Positions 25,461-34,817 are shown, counted from the first letter of the stretch. The stretch is DNA of 64,000 nt from JANNNF01 sp040385825 (GCA_040385825.1 JAZKGQ010000011.1:29102-93101), one strand, 5' to 3'. Made by a program: numbers and translations. The notes: generated by a model from the sequence alone, not told the origin.

Positions 25461-25832
25461 ATGGGAACGGGCCGGGTGACGACGCATGTGCTGGACACAG
25501 CACGGGGCAAGCCTGCGGCGGGGGTGGGCATCACGCTGTACCGGGTCAGCGGCAACAGCCACACGAAAATCGCCGAGACGGTGACGAACGCCGACGGGCG
25601 CACCGATGCGCCGATGCTGACGGGCGCGGCGCTGACGGTGGGATATTACGAGCTGATCTTTGATGCGGGCGATTATCTGCGCCGCACGGGACAGGCGGAG
25701 GGGCAGGGGGGGGGCGAAGTGCTGTTTCTGGACCAGATTCCCATCCGCTTTGGCGTGCCCGATGCCGACCAGCACTATCACGTTCCGTTGTTGATCAGCC
25801 CATTCGCCTATTCCACCTATCGCGGCAGTTGA
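25461..25832 (+). CDS. uraH: 5-hydroxyisourate hydrolase
   Basis: A transthyretin-like hydrolase of 123 residues that converts 5-hydroxyisourate, the product of urate oxidation, to OHCU. The N-terminal RVTTHVLDTARGKPAAGV holds the catalytic histidine, the middle has TNADGRTDAP, and the C terminus ends in the diagnostic YRGS tetrapeptide. It has no signal peptide. It is divergent from the PuuE-UraD fusion that uses its product, and the 155 bases between them must hold both promoters. Confidence 0.95.
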   Translation: MGTGRVTTHVLDTARGKPAAGVGITLYRVSGNSHTKIAETVTNADGRTDAPMLTGAALTVGYYELIFDAGDYLRRTGQAEGQGGGEVLFLDQIPIRFGVPDADQHYHVPLLISPFAYSTYRGS

Positions 25833-25901
25833 AACCCGCCTTGCGGGAGGGGGCTGACCTGTGGTTTGTGACGGGGCAATTCGACCTTTCAAGGAGCCTG
25901 C

Positions 25902-27428
25902 ATGATGTCCCGCATTTCCGCCTTTGCCGCTGCCCCTGTTTTTGTCCTGCTGATGGGCGGTGTTGCCCATGCGGCGCTGACCGCCGATCAGGTCTGGGCC
26001 GGCTGGAAGGATGCCGCCACCAGCGCGGGCCTGTCGGTGACCGCCGCGACCGAAGTGTCGGATGGCGGGGTGCTGACGCTGAACGGGGTGACGGTTTCGG
26101 GCACCGGCGGTGCTGTCACGATTTCGGACATGACCCTGACCGAGGAAAGCGACGGCAGCGTCACCGTGGAACCCGCGTCCGAGATCAAGCTGGACCTGTC
26201 CGGCACAGGCGGCAGCGGCACGGGGCTGGTCACCTCCGAGGCGCTGGTTGTGTCGGTGTCCGAAGGTGAGGCGGGGCTGGATTACGGCTTTGCCGCCGAT
26301 GCGCTGAAACTGGCGTTCGACAGCAGCGGCCCGGCGGCGATTGCGCCCGCCGAAGGCACCGTGGCCGAACCCGCGACGGCAGGCGGCACGCTGTCGTTCA
26401 CCGCGCTGGAGGGGGGCTTTGTCGGCGCTGCGGGCGACAACAGCATGGTGTCGATCAGCCTTGCCGCCGATCTGCTGGCCTATGACATTCGCAATGCCGA
26501 CCCAGGCGCCCAGATGAAAACCGCCCAGACCAGCTCGATGGAGGATCTGGTCGCCGAGATCGACCTGACCCTGCCCAAGACGCTGGCCCTGTCGGCCCTG
26601 ACCAGTGCGGCGGCATTTTCGACCGCGCTGTCCGAAGGCATGGCGCTGGAGGCGACGTTCGAGCAGGGGGCAACCAAGGGCACCAGCCTGGATGAAAACC
26701 CGTTCTTCCCGCTGGACATGGCCTATGTCGGTGCGCCCGGCAAAACCACGCTTCGCATGGATGCCGCGGCGGTGGTGATCGATTCCGAAGGCGAAGGGAT
26801 GGAGATGACCCTGAAATCCGCCATGATCCCCGCGCCGCAGGTGACGTTGAAAACCGGGGCGCTGGCGGTCGGCCTGACCATGCCGCTGATGGCGGGGCAG
26901 GCTGCGGGCGATTATCGCCTGTTGGTCAACCTTGCCGATGTGGTGCTGGGCGAAGAGGCCTGGGCGCTGTTCGACGCAGGCAAGGTGCTGCCGCGCGATC
27001 CGGCGCAGTTGGACCTGGATCTGGGCGGCAAGATCAAGATGGACGTGCTGGCGCTTGCCGCCGCACAAGAGGGTGGCATGACCGAAGTGACCCCGCCCGA
27101 ACCGCAGAGCTTTGACATTCGCGCCCTGTCCCTGTCGGTGGCGGGGGCGGTGCTGACCGGGGCGGGGGCCTTCACCTTTGACAATTCCGCCGTGGCCACG
27201 GGCGGCGCGCCGGTGCCGGTCGGCAAGGGCGAGGTTGCACTGACCGGCGGCAACGCCCTGATCGACGGGTTGATCAAGACCGGCCTGATGACCGAAGAAA
27301 ACGCAGGCGGGTTGCGCATGATGATTGGCGCCTTCGCCACAGCGGGGGCAGAGCCTGACAGCCTGACCTCGACCATCGAAGCCAAGGCCGATGGCCAGAT
27401 TCTGGTCAACGGTCAGCGCGTCCAGTAA
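25902..27428 (+). CDS. Exported DUF2125 domain-containing protein
   Basis: A 508-residue exported protein of unknown function that resembles the DUF2125 family known from Rhodobacterales and other alphaproteobacteria. It has a clear signal peptide (PVFVLLMGGVAHAALTA, cleavage after AHA). The mature part is rich in Gly, Ala, Thr and Ser with alternating beta-like segments such as TLNGVTVSGTGGAVTISDM and ends NALIDGLIKTGLMTEENAGG, a helical segment. Few cysteines and no catalytic motif are seen. AAGGAG lies five bases before the ATG at 25902. A strong hairpin follows the stop. Confidence 0.72.
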   Translation: MMSRISAFAAAPVFVLLMGGVAHAALTADQVWAGWKDAATSAGLSVTAATEVSDGGVLTLNGVTVSGTGGAVTISDMTLTEESDGSVTVEPASEIKLDLSGTGGSGTGLVTSEALVVSVSEGEAGLDYGFAADALKLAFDSSGPAAIAPAEGTVAEPATAGGTLSFTALEGGFVGAAGDNSMVSISLAADLLAYDIRNADPGAQMKTAQTSSMEDLVAEIDLTLPKTLALSALTSAAAFSTALSEGMALEATFEQGATKGTSLDENPFFPLDMAYVGAPGKTTLRMDAAAVVIDSEGEGMEMTLKSAMIPAPQVTLKTGALAVGLTMPLMAGQAAGDYRLLVNLADVVLGEEAWALFDAGKVLPRDPAQLDLDLGGKIKMDVLALAAAQEGGMTEVTPPEPQSFDIRALSLSVAGAVLTGAGAFTFDNSAVATGGAPVPVGKGEVALTGGNALIDGLIKTGLMTEENAGGLRMMIGAFATAGAEPDSLTSTIEAKADGQILVNGQRVQ

Positions 27429-27434
27429 CCGCAG

Positions 27435-27467
27435 CCCCCCCGCCGGTCCGGTGGATCGGCGGGGGGC
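27435..27467. terminator. Bidirectional terminator between DUF2125 gene and proA
   Basis: CCCCCCGCCG pairs perfectly with CGGCGGGGGG (27436-27445 with 27457-27466) around an 11-base loop. It lies between convergent stops at 27428 and 27474. There is no strong T tract on either side. Confidence 0.65.
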
Positions 27468-27473
27468 AGGCCG

Positions 27474-28733
27474 TCAGGGCCGGATGGTGCCGTCGCCGGT
27501 GACCAGATACTTGAAGCTGGTCAGTTGTTCTGCCCCGACCGGCCCGCGCGCGTGCATCTTGCCGGTGGCGATGCCGATTTCCGCGCCCATGCCAAACTCG
27601 CCGCCATCGGCAAACTGCGTGCTGGCGTTGCGCATCAGGATCGCCGAATCCAGCCGCTGCATGAACTTGGCCGCCGTCTCGTCATTCTCGGTCAGGATGC
27701 TTTCGGTGTGGTTGCTGCCATACTTGCGGATATGCGCAATCGCCGCATCCACCCCGTCCACCAGCTTGGCCGCGATGATCATGTCCAGAAACTCGTGCCC
27801 GAAATCCTCGGGTTTGGCCTGCACGGTGCCCGGCACTTTCAGCAATTCGCCCTCGGTGCGCACTTCGACCCCGGCGCGGAGCAGATCCTCGATCAGCACA
27901 GCGCCATGCTTGGTATAAAACTGCCAGTCGATCAGCAGGCATTCCGCCGACCCGCAGACCCCGGTGCGCCGCGTCTTGGCGTTCAGCACCACCCGGCGCG
28001 CCTTTTCCAGATCGGCGTCACGGTCGGCATAGACGTGGCAGATGCCCTCCAGATGCGCGAACACCGGCACCCGCGCCTCGCGCTGCACAAGGCCTACCAG
28101 CCCGCGGCCCCCCCGCGGCACGATCACGTCGATATAGTCGACCGCCCGCAGCATGTCGGTCACCGCAGACCGATCCCGCGTCGGCACCAGTTGGATCGCA
28201 GCCTCGGGCAGCCGCGCCTCGCGCAAGCCGCGCAGCATGCAATCGTGAATCGCCGCCGACGAATGAAAGCTTTCCGACCCGCCGCGCAGGATCACCGCAT
28301 TGCCCGCCTTCAGGCACAGCGCGCCTGCATCGGCGGTCACATTGGGGCGGGATTCGTAGATCACCCCCACCACGCCCAGGGGGGTGGACACCCGCTGAAT
28401 ATGCAGCCCGTTCGGCCGGTCCCATTCCGCCAGCACGCGGCCCACCGGATCGGGCTGTTCGGCCACCATGCGCAGGCTGTCGACAATGCCGCGGATGCGG
28501 GTTTCGTTCAGCACCAGCCGGTCGATCATCGCGGGGCTCAGCCCCTTTTCCTCGGCATGGGCGATGTCGAGATAATTGGCATCCTCGATGGCCTGCCGAC
28601 CGTCCCAGACAAACTGCGCGGCGGAAATCAGCGCCGCATATTTGCGTTCCTGACTGGCATAGGCCAGTTCCGCCGCCGCCGCCCGCGCCGCAAGCCCCAT
28701 CTGCAGCATCAGATCAGAGATTTGCCCGTCCAT
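27474..28733 (-). CDS. proA: Gamma-glutamyl phosphate reductase
   Basis: Reduces gamma-glutamyl phosphate to glutamate-5-semialdehyde in proline synthesis. The 419-residue aldehyde-dehydrogenase-fold protein has the family sequences VIYESRPNVTADAGALCLK near residue 120, VPRGGRGLV near 215, the catalytic cysteine region KTRRTGVCGSAECLL near 265 and TEFGMGAEIG-like EFGMGAEIGIATGKMHARGP near the C terminus. It lies 67 bases downstream of proB; the gap carries copy c of the dispersed motif plus a hairpin. The start at 28733 (MDGQISDLML) is preferred over the upstream in-frame codon because the latter precedes a GAGG tract. Confidence 0.97.
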   Translation of the reverse strand: MDGQISDLMLQMGLAARAAAAELAYASQERKYAALISAAQFVWDGRQAIEDANYLDIAHAEEKGLSPAMIDRLVLNETRIRGIVDSLRMVAEQPDPVGRVLAEWDRPNGLHIQRVSTPLGVVGVIYESRPNVTADAGALCLKAGNAVILRGGSESFHSSAAIHDCMLRGLREARLPEAAIQLVPTRDRSAVTDMLRAVDYIDVIVPRGGRGLVGLVQREARVPVFAHLEGICHVYADRDADLEKARRVVLNAKTRRTGVCGSAECLLIDWQFYTKHGAVLIEDLLRAGVEVRTEGELLKVPGTVQAKPEDFGHEFLDMIIAAKLVDGVDAAIAHIRKYGSNHTESILTENDETAAKFMQRLDSAILMRNASTQFADGGEFGMGAEIGIATGKMHARGPVGAEQLTSFKYLVTGDGTIRP

Positions 28734-28745
28734 CGCCTCTACCCC

Positions 28746-28792
28746 ATTCACATTGGCGCAAATATCTCGGGGGTGCGGGGGCTGGCCCCCGC
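28746..28792 (-). repeat. Dispersed intergenic motif, copy c, with hairpin
   Basis: The plus strand begins ATTCACATTGGCGCAAATAT, the same block as copies a and b, and is followed by a perfect GCGGGGGC/GCCCCCGC hairpin (28775-28792). It lies between proB and proA, so it would be transcribed within the operon. It may be a mRNA-processing or attenuation element. Confidence 0.6.
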
Positions 28793-28800
28793 TTCCGCCC

Positions 28801-29928
28801 TCAGATCACCATGTCATCCCGGTGAACCAGCGCTGCCCGCCCGGCATAGCCCAGAATCGCCTCGATCTCTCCGGACCGGTGCCCGGCAATCGCCCGCGCT
28901 TCCACAGCCGTATAGCGCACCAGACCCTTGCCCAGCACCGCGCCGTCCGGTGCCAGAATGGCCACCGGTTCGCCGCGCCCGAAACGGCCCGTCACCGACA
29001 CGACCCCGGCCGGCAGCAGCGACTTGCCCGCCATCAGCGCTGCAACCGCCCCGGCATCCAGCCGCACTTCGCCGCGCGGCTTCATCGCGTTGATCCAGCG
29101 TTTGCGCGCGGCCTGCGGGTCACCCTGCGCCACGAACCACGTCCGCGCAGCACCATTCGCCAAGGCGGACAGCGGCCGCAACACCGACCCTTCCATGATC
29201 GCCATGGCACAGCCCCCTGCCACGGCGGTTTTCGCCGCCAGCAGCTTGGTCTTCATGCCGCCCTTCGACAAGGTGGATACCGGATCGCCCGCCATCGCCT
29301 CGATGGCAGGGGTGATCGCCTCGACCAGATCAAAGCGTTGCGCCGTGGGGTCTTCCTTGGGGTTGGCGGAATAGAACCCGTCCACATCCGACAGCAAGAT
29401 CAACTGATCCGCCCCTGCCGTTACCGCGATCTGCGCCGCCAGCCGGTCGTTGTCGCCAAAGCGGATCTCATCCGTCGCCACGGTGTCGTTTTCATTGACG
29501 ATCGGCACCACGCCCAGACCCAGCAGGGTTTCCATCGTGGCGCGGCTGTTCAGATAGCGCCGCCGGTCCTCGGTATCCTCCAGCGTGACCAGAACCTGCC
29601 CCGTGATGATGCCATGCGGGGCCAGCACTTCCTCATAGGCCCGTGCCAGCCGGATCTGCCCCACCGCCGCCGCCGCCTGTGCCTGCTCCAGCGTCAGCAC
29701 GCCAGACCCCAGCCCAAGCACGGTGCGGCCCAGGGCAATTGACCCCGACGACACGATCACGACATCGCTGCCCCGCGCCCGCGCCTCGGCCACGTCCAGC
29801 GCAAAGGCGGTCAGCCAGTCCAGCCGCAGGCCTGTGCCGCGGTCCACCAGCAAGGCCGACCCGATCTTGACGACCAGCCGCTTTGCGGCGCGCACATCGG
29901 GGGCGGTCAGGGGCCTCAGGGCTGCCAA
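28801..29928 (-). CDS. proB: Glutamate 5-kinase
   Basis: Phosphorylates glutamate in the first step of proline synthesis. The 375-residue protein has an amino-acid kinase domain (KRLVVKIGSALLV, VSSGSIALGR, NENDTVATDEIRFGDND, LLSDVDGFYSANP, GGMKTKLLAAKTA) and a C-terminal PUA domain (about residues 280-375). The TTG start at 29928 lies inside the 3' end of obgE, overlapping it by 13 bases, with a GAGGA tract upstream. Proline feedback inhibition, normal for the family, is likely. obgE-proB-proA is a common alphaproteobacterial order. Confidence 0.97.
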   Translation of the reverse strand: MAALRPLTAPDVRAAKRLVVKIGSALLVDRGTGLRLDWLTAFALDVAEARARGSDVVIVSSGSIALGRTVLGLGSGVLTLEQAQAAAAVGQIRLARAYEEVLAPHGIITGQVLVTLEDTEDRRRYLNSRATMETLLGLGVVPIVNENDTVATDEIRFGDNDRLAAQIAVTAGADQLILLSDVDGFYSANPKEDPTAQRFDLVEAITPAIEAMAGDPVSTLSKGGMKTKLLAAKTAVAGGCAMAIMEGSVLRPLSALANGAARTWFVAQGDPQAARKRWINAMKPRGEVRLDAGAVAALMAGKSLLPAGVVSVTGRFGRGEPVAILAPDGAVLGKGLVRYTAVEARAIAGHRSGEIEAILGYAGRAALVHRDDMVI

Positions 29929-30938
29929 GGGTCGTCCTCCACCACCGCCGTTTCATTGGAGATCGTGGCGTAGAGCGCGCGCAGCGTGTCTTGCAGACCC
30001 ATGCCCGCCACGCCGGAAATCACCATCACCGGGCCGCCAGAGGCCTTTTCCAACGCGCGGCGCCGGGTGGTGATGGTGGCCTTGTCCAGCGCATCGCATT
30101 TGTTCAGCGCAAGGATGCGCTTCTTGTCGCCCAGAATTTCGGAATAGGCCTCAAGCTCTTTCACGATGGTCCGGTAATCCTTGGTGATGGTGCTAGAGGT
30201 GCCATCCACCAGATGCAGCAGCACCTTGCAGCGTTCGACATGGGCCAGAAACTGCATCCCCAGCCCGCGTCCTTCGGATGCGCCCTCGATCAGGCCCGGA
30301 ATGTCGGCCATGACGAATTCATGCCCATCGATGCCGACCACCCCAAGGTTCGGGACCAGCGTGGTGAAGGGGTAATCCGCGATCTTGGGCCGGGCATTTG
30401 ACACAGCCGCCAGAAACGTCGATTTCCCGGCATTCGGCAGGCCCACCAGCCCGGCATCGGCGATCAGTTTCAGCCGCAGCCAGATGGTGCGCTCGATGCC
30501 TTCCTGGCCTGCGTTGGCCCGCGCAGGGGCGCGGTTGGTCGAGGATTTGAACGCAAGGTTGCCCCAGCCGCCATTGCCGCCCTTGGCAAGGATCACCCGC
30601 TGACCCACCGATGTCAGATCGGCGATCACGGTTTCCTCGTCCTCGTCCAGTACTTCGGTGCCGACCGGCACCTTCAGGATGATGTCATCGCCGGTCTTGC
30701 CGGTGCGCTGGCTGCCCATGCCGGGCTGACCCGATTTGGCAAAGAAATGCTGCTGATAGCGAAAGTCGATCAGCGTGTTCAGACCGTCCACGGCCTCGAC
30801 CCAGACCGACCCGCCATTGCCGCCATCGCCGCCATCCGGGCCGCCGAATTCCACGAACTTCTCGCGCCGGAACGACACGCAGCCCCCCCCGCCGCCGCCC
30901 GAGCGGATATAGACTTTGGCAAGATCGAGAAACTTCAT
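29916..30938 (-). CDS. obgE: GTPase Obg
   Basis: A GTPase linked to 50S ribosome assembly, replication control and stringent response. The 340-residue protein has the glycine-rich Obg domain (residues 1-160: RSGGGGGGCVSFRREKFVE, GGPDGGDGGNGGSVW, GGNGGWGNL), then GTPase motifs G1 GLPNAGKSTFL near 166, G3 DIPGLIEGASEGRGLG near 213 and G4 NKCD near 285. It lacks the longer acidic C-terminal extension of some homologues and ends EDDPWQP. Its 3' end overlaps the proB start. Confidence 0.97.
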   Translation of the reverse strand: MKFLDLAKVYIRSGGGGGGCVSFRREKFVEFGGPDGGDGGNGGSVWVEAVDGLNTLIDFRYQQHFFAKSGQPGMGSQRTGKTGDDIILKVPVGTEVLDEDEETVIADLTSVGQRVILAKGGNGGWGNLAFKSSTNRAPARANAGQEGIERTIWLRLKLIADAGLVGLPNAGKSTFLAAVSNARPKIADYPFTTLVPNLGVVGIDGHEFVMADIPGLIEGASEGRGLGMQFLAHVERCKVLLHLVDGTSSTITKDYRTIVKELEAYSEILGDKKRILALNKCDALDKATITTRRRALEKASGGPVMVISGVAGMGLQDTLRALYATISNETAVVEDDPWQP

Positions 30939-31080
30939 GGCATCAGGCTTTCAAGGAAGGGGCGTGCGTTCAGGCGATAGCGCCGAACGGCCCCTACCTC
31001 AACCAGCAAATACTAGGCTGTCGTAGCCTGCAAGCCAAGTGCGCGCGGGTTCTGGCCCTGGGATTGCCTGTTGCTGGCGG

Positions 31081-31859
31081 TCAGCCTGGGCGCGCTGTTC
31101 CCTTGGCGCGGGCAAAGACATTGTCCAGCGCGGCGTGCAGCGCGGTCATGCCGCCTGCGGTGGAAAAGTCGCGGTGGACCTGTTCGTTCATGCCGCCAAG
31201 GGTGGTATGTGCGGCGCGCAGATCGGGCAGGCTGTCGCGGCTGGCGCGCAGCGTGTCGCCCAGATTGCCGAACAGGGCTGCCAGATACGTCCGGGCCTCG
31301 CCGGGCGGCAGACCCTGGGCGGTGGCCCAGTCGGAGTGGCCTCGACGATGCCGAAATAGGTTTCCATCAGGGCGCTGAGCGCGACATACACGTCGAATTC
31401 GGCGGGGTCTTGCACCGGCAGGGCCACGCCAAGCGCGTCGAACAGCGCCATGGCCCAAGGGGCGGGCGGGTGCACGGGTGCGGCGTCGCTGCGGGTCTGG
31501 GCAAAGGGCAGCGGAATGGCGCGCACCACCCGGTCCACCCCCGTCCAGTCCTGTATTGCGGGGATCGCAAGGCCGGCGATCAGGCTGACCAGCCGGTGAT
31601 CCGGGCCAAAGCGCAGCGGGCGCAGCACCTGTTCGGCAATCTGCGGGCGCACCGCCAGCACCACCATGTCCGCGCCGTCCAGCACCGCCTGATTGTCTGC
31701 CGCCACGGTGACACCGGGCAGGCTGCGCGCCAGCGCCTGTGCGATGTCCGCATTGCGCGGCGAAATCAGCACCGGCCAGTCGGCCAGCGGCGAGGCCTTC
31801 AACCCGTGCAGAAAGGCGGCGGTGATCGCGCCCGTTCCGATGAATCCCAGCCTCGTCAT
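31081..31859 (-). pseudogene. Pyrroline-5-carboxylate reductase homologue, frameshifted
   Basis: Two overlapping frames together make one ProC-like protein of about 259 residues. The first (from the ATG at 31859) has the NAD(P) motif GFIGTGAITAAFLHGL, VLAVRPQ and SLIAGLAIPAIQDW and stays homologous up to METYFGIVEA. The homologous sequence then continues in another frame as SDWATAQGLPPGEARTYL and ends GGMNEQVHRDFSTAGGMTAL near the stop at 31081. The switch falls at about 31335-31340 and needs one missing base (or two extra). The break may be a real inactivation or a sequencing error. An intact version would be a ProC-family reductase close to proA and proB, though divergent enough that another imino-acid substrate is possible. 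Confidence 0.75.
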
Positions 31860-32032
31860 GCGTGCCCCCCGTATCATCCGCCGCCTTTGGGCACCATGGC
31901 GATGCCCCAAGGGCATCCTGACCCGAAACAGCGGCCGGATGCCATGGCAATCGCAAACCCGTGGGCGGCCCCGCCCGACCGTCCCCGCCCGACCGGCCGT
32001 TTCATCCGATCGTCCCGATCTTCCGGTCCCGC

Positions 32033-32803
32033 CTACAATCCTTCCGGCAGGATCACGGCCTTTCCGCTGCCCGGCAGCGACAGGCAGTCAAAGCCGATGC
32101 CGAAGGTTTGCCGCAGCGGGCCTTCGGTCAGCACAGATGCCGCAGCCCCCGCCGCCACCAGCCGCCCCTCGCGCAGGGCCAGCACATGGTCGCAGACACG
32201 GGCGGCGATGGTCAGGTCATGCAGGATCATCACCACGCTGCGGGTGGCCGACAGGCTGCGCAGCAGATGCAGCAGCCCCGCCTGATGCGGCAGGTCCAGA
32301 AAGTTCAGCGGCTCGTCCAGCAGCAGGGTGCCGCTGGCCTGTGCCAGCACCAGCCCGATCCAGGCCCGCTGCCGCTGGCCGCCCGACAGCCTGTCCATCG
32401 GATGGGCGGCCAGCGCGGTGATGCCGACCGACTCCAGCGCCTGATCGACCGCCGCATGGTCGGTGCGCGACATCGGCTGAAACGGGCGCAGCCAGGGCGT
32501 GCGCCCGCGCGCCACCAGTTGGCGCACGGTCAGGCCGGGGGGGGCGGTGGCGCTTTGCGGCAACAGGGCGATGGTCTGCGCGCGCTGGCGGGGGGGCAGG
32601 TTGGCCAGGTCGGTGCCGCCATGCAGCACGCGGCCCGCATCGGGGCGCAGCACGCCCGCAAGGCAGCGCAGCAGGGTGGTCTTGCCACAGCCATTGGCCC
32701 CGATGATCCCGGTGATGCCGCTGTCCGGCAACCGGGCGGTGATGCCGTGCAGCACGGGCTTGCCGCCAAGCCGCAGGGTCAGGTCTTGCACGTCGAAGGG
32801 CAT
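32033..32803 (-). CDS. Iron-siderophore ABC transporter ATP-binding protein (FecE/FhuC-like)
   Basis: The 256-residue ATPase of the siderophore importer. It has Walker A GANGCGKTTLLR near residue 35 (Cys in place of the usual Ala/Ser), Q loop LLPQSATAPPGLTVRQLV, ABC signature LSGGQRQRAWIGL near 135, Walker B TLLLDEPLNFLD near 158 and the switch histidine in VVMILHDL near 190. This arrangement is typical of FecCD-type importers. CGGAG precedes the ATG at 32803 by five bases. It lies 59 bases downstream of the second permease gene. Confidence 0.9.
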   Translation of the reverse strand: MPFDVQDLTLRLGGKPVLHGITARLPDSGITGIIGANGCGKTTLLRCLAGVLRPDAGRVLHGGTDLANLPPRQRAQTIALLPQSATAPPGLTVRQLVARGRTPWLRPFQPMSRTDHAAVDQALESVGITALAAHPMDRLSGGQRQRAWIGLVLAQASGTLLLDEPLNFLDLPHQAGLLHLLRSLSATRSVVMILHDLTIAARVCDHVLALREGRLVAAGAAASVLTEGPLRQTFGIGFDCLSLPGSGKAVILPEGL

Positions 32804-32862
32804 GAAGGCTCCGGTTCGGGGGGCGTGAGGGGGGGGGGCGTCAGGTCAGGAAGGGCATCGGT

Positions 32863-33807
32863 TCAGGGGGCATCGGCGCGCGCGGCGCGGCGCACGACAA
32901 GGATCAGCACGGGCGCACCGATCAGCGCGGTGTAAAGCCCGGTCGGCAGCAGGGCGGCGGGGGCAAGGGCACGGGCCAGCAGGTCTGCCAGCGTAACAAA
33001 CGCGGCCCCGGTCAGCCCGGCGGCCACAGGGCCGGGCCGCCCGCCGGTGATCCGCCGCGCGACGGGGCCAGAGGCCAGCGCCACAAACCCGAGCGGGCCG
33101 CACAGCGCCACCGCCCCCGCCGCCGCCAGCGCCGCAGCCACCCCCAGCCCCGCGCGCAGCAGCCCGACGCGCAGGCCAAGCGCACGGGCCAGATCGTCGC
33201 CAAGCTCCAGCCTGTCCAGCCCCCTTGCCGCCAAGGCCAGGGGCAGCATCAGCGGCAACAGCCACAGCGCCCGCGCCACCTCGGGCCAGCCTGCGCCGTT
33301 CAGCGTGCCGCTGAGCCATGTCAGCGCCATGCCCGCCGTGCCATCGCCCGCGCCAAGGATCAGCATTTCGGTCGCAGCCCCGGCCAGAATGGCCAGTCCC
33401 AGCCCTTGCAGCACGACGGCGCGGGGGACCAGCCCCTCGGCCGGATGCCAGGCCAGCCACCCCAGCAGCGCCACCGCCCCCAGCCCCCCGGCCCAGGCCC
33501 CCAGCATCGGCGGCAGGCCTGCCAGCAGCGCCGCCACCGCGCCGAACGCGGCGGATTGGGTCAGGCCGATCACATCGGGCGAGGCCAGCGGATTGCGCAG
33601 CAGCGTCTGGAACACCGCCCCCGCGATGCCAAAGCCAAAGCCCGCCACCAGCCCGACGATGACGCGCGGCAGGCGCAGGGTCCAGACGATCCCGCCCTCG
33701 GCGCGCAGCGCCTGCGCCAGTTCCAATGGTCCCAGCCATGTTCGCCCGGCGGCAAGGGCCAGGGCAACCAGCGCCAGCGTGACGATGATCAGGCCAAGGT
33801 GCCTCAT
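32863..33807 (-). CDS. Iron-siderophore ABC transporter permease (FecCD family), second subunit
   Basis: A 314-residue FecCD-type permease with eight to ten hydrophobic segments. Motifs include TLRLPRVIVGLVAGFGFGIA near residue 45, GAVFQTLLRNPLASPDVIG, which is diagnostic for the family, TWLSGTLNGAGW near 155 and GPLGFVALASGPVARRI near 235. The ATG at 33807 overlaps the stop of the first permease gene (ATGA). A much longer apparent frame upstream is only the reading of the first permease in another frame. It probably forms a heterodimer with the neighbouring permease. Confidence 0.9.
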   Translation of the reverse strand: MRHLGLIIVTLALVALALAAGRTWLGPLELAQALRAEGGIVWTLRLPRVIVGLVAGFGFGIAGAVFQTLLRNPLASPDVIGLTQSAAFGAVAALLAGLPPMLGAWAGGLGAVALLGWLAWHPAEGLVPRAVVLQGLGLAILAGAATEMLILGAGDGTAGMALTWLSGTLNGAGWPEVARALWLLPLMLPLALAARGLDRLELGDDLARALGLRVGLLRAGLGVAAALAAAGAVALCGPLGFVALASGPVARRITGGRPGPVAAGLTGAAFVTLADLLARALAPAALLPTGLYTALIGAPVLILVVRRAARADAP

Positions 33808-34817
33808 GCAGGCGCCCGCAGCATCCGGCGCACCAGCAGCATGAACATCGGCGCCCCGATCCCCGCCAGCACGATGCCGATGGGCAGTTCTGCCGGCCGC
33901 AGCAGCCACCGCCCCGCCAGATCGGCCACCAGCACCAGCCCCGCGCCGACCGGGCAGGCCAGCAGCACCACCCCTGTCAGCCCGGCGCCGGGGACCAGCC
34001 GCCGCGCAAGCTGCGGCGCGATCAGCCCGACAAACCCGACCGGCCCCGCCAAGGCCACCGCCGCCCCCGCCGTGCAGGTGATGGCGGCAAGGCTGATCGT
34101 CAGCACCCGGCCTGCGCGCAGGCCAAGGGCCGCCCCCATCTCGGCCCCCAGCATCAGGGTTTCCACCTGACGCGCCACCAGCACCGCCAGCACGATGCCC
34201 AGCCCCGCCACCGGGGCCATCAGCACAAGGCCCGGCCCCTTGGCGATGGCCAGCGACCCCACCATCCAGAAGCGATAGATGTTGCGCGCCTCGGGGTTCA
34301 GCAGCACGACAAAGGCCACCAGCGCCATGCACAGGCTGGCAAAAGCCGCCCCCGCCAAGGGCAGCCGCAGCGTGGTGTCGCCCGCGCCGACCAGCGCCCG
34401 CACGATCAGCACCGCCGCCGCCGCCCCGGTCAGCGCCAGCCCCGCCGTGGCCGATGTGGTCAGCGGCCCGGCAAGCCACAGGCCCGCCACCACGGCAAGG
34501 GCAGCCCCCGCATTCACCCCGGTCAGCCCCGGATCGGCCAGCGGGTTGCGCGCCAGCGCCTGCATCATCACCCCCGCCACCGCCAGCGCCGCCCCCACGA
34601 TCACCGCCACCCCGGCGCGGGGCAGGCGCATTTCAAGGATGATCGCCTGTGCCGGGTTGGCGGGGTCACGGGCCGACAGTGCCTGCCACAAGACCGCGGG
34701 GGAATAATCCTGCGCGCCGAGACTCAGCCCCGCCAGCCCGGCCAGCAGGACGCCAAGCCACAGGGCGGCGCAGGTCACCCCAAGCGGGCGGAGGGCAGGG
34801 GAAGTGGGGTGAGACAC
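33804..34817 (-). CDS. Iron-siderophore ABC transporter permease (FecCD family), first subunit
   Basis: A 337-residue FecCD-type permease and first gene of the importer operon. It shows MRLPRAGVAVIVGAALAVAG near residue 63, the family motif GVMMQALARNPLADPGLTG, YRFWMVGSLAI near 185 and GPVGFVGLIAPQLARRL near 270. The start is a GTG at 34817 with a weak ribosome site, so it could differ by a few codons. It is divergent from the binding-protein gene at 35369, and the intervening 550 bases contain copy 1 of the structured dispersed repeat. Confidence 0.9.
   Translation of the reverse strand: MSHPTSPALRPLGVTCAALWLGVLLAGLAGLSLGAQDYSPAVLWQALSARDPANPAQAIILEMRLPRAGVAVIVGAALAVAGVMMQALARNPLADPGLTGVNAGAALAVVAGLWLAGPLTTSATAGLALTGAAAAVLIVRALVGAGDTTLRLPLAGAAFASLCMALVAFVVLLNPEARNIYRFWMVGSLAIAKGPGLVLMAPVAGLGIVLAVLVARQVETLMLGAEMGAALGLRAGRVLTISLAAITCTAGAAVALAGPVGFVGLIAPQLARRLVPGAGLTGVVLLACPVGAGLVLVADLAGRWLLRPAELPIGIVLAGIGAPMFMLLVRRMLRAPA

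Noticed and set aside
31081..31956. Programmed frameshift in the ProC homologue
   Set aside because: No slippery heptamer or downstream pseudoknot is seen at the junction; a deletion or sequencing error explains it better.
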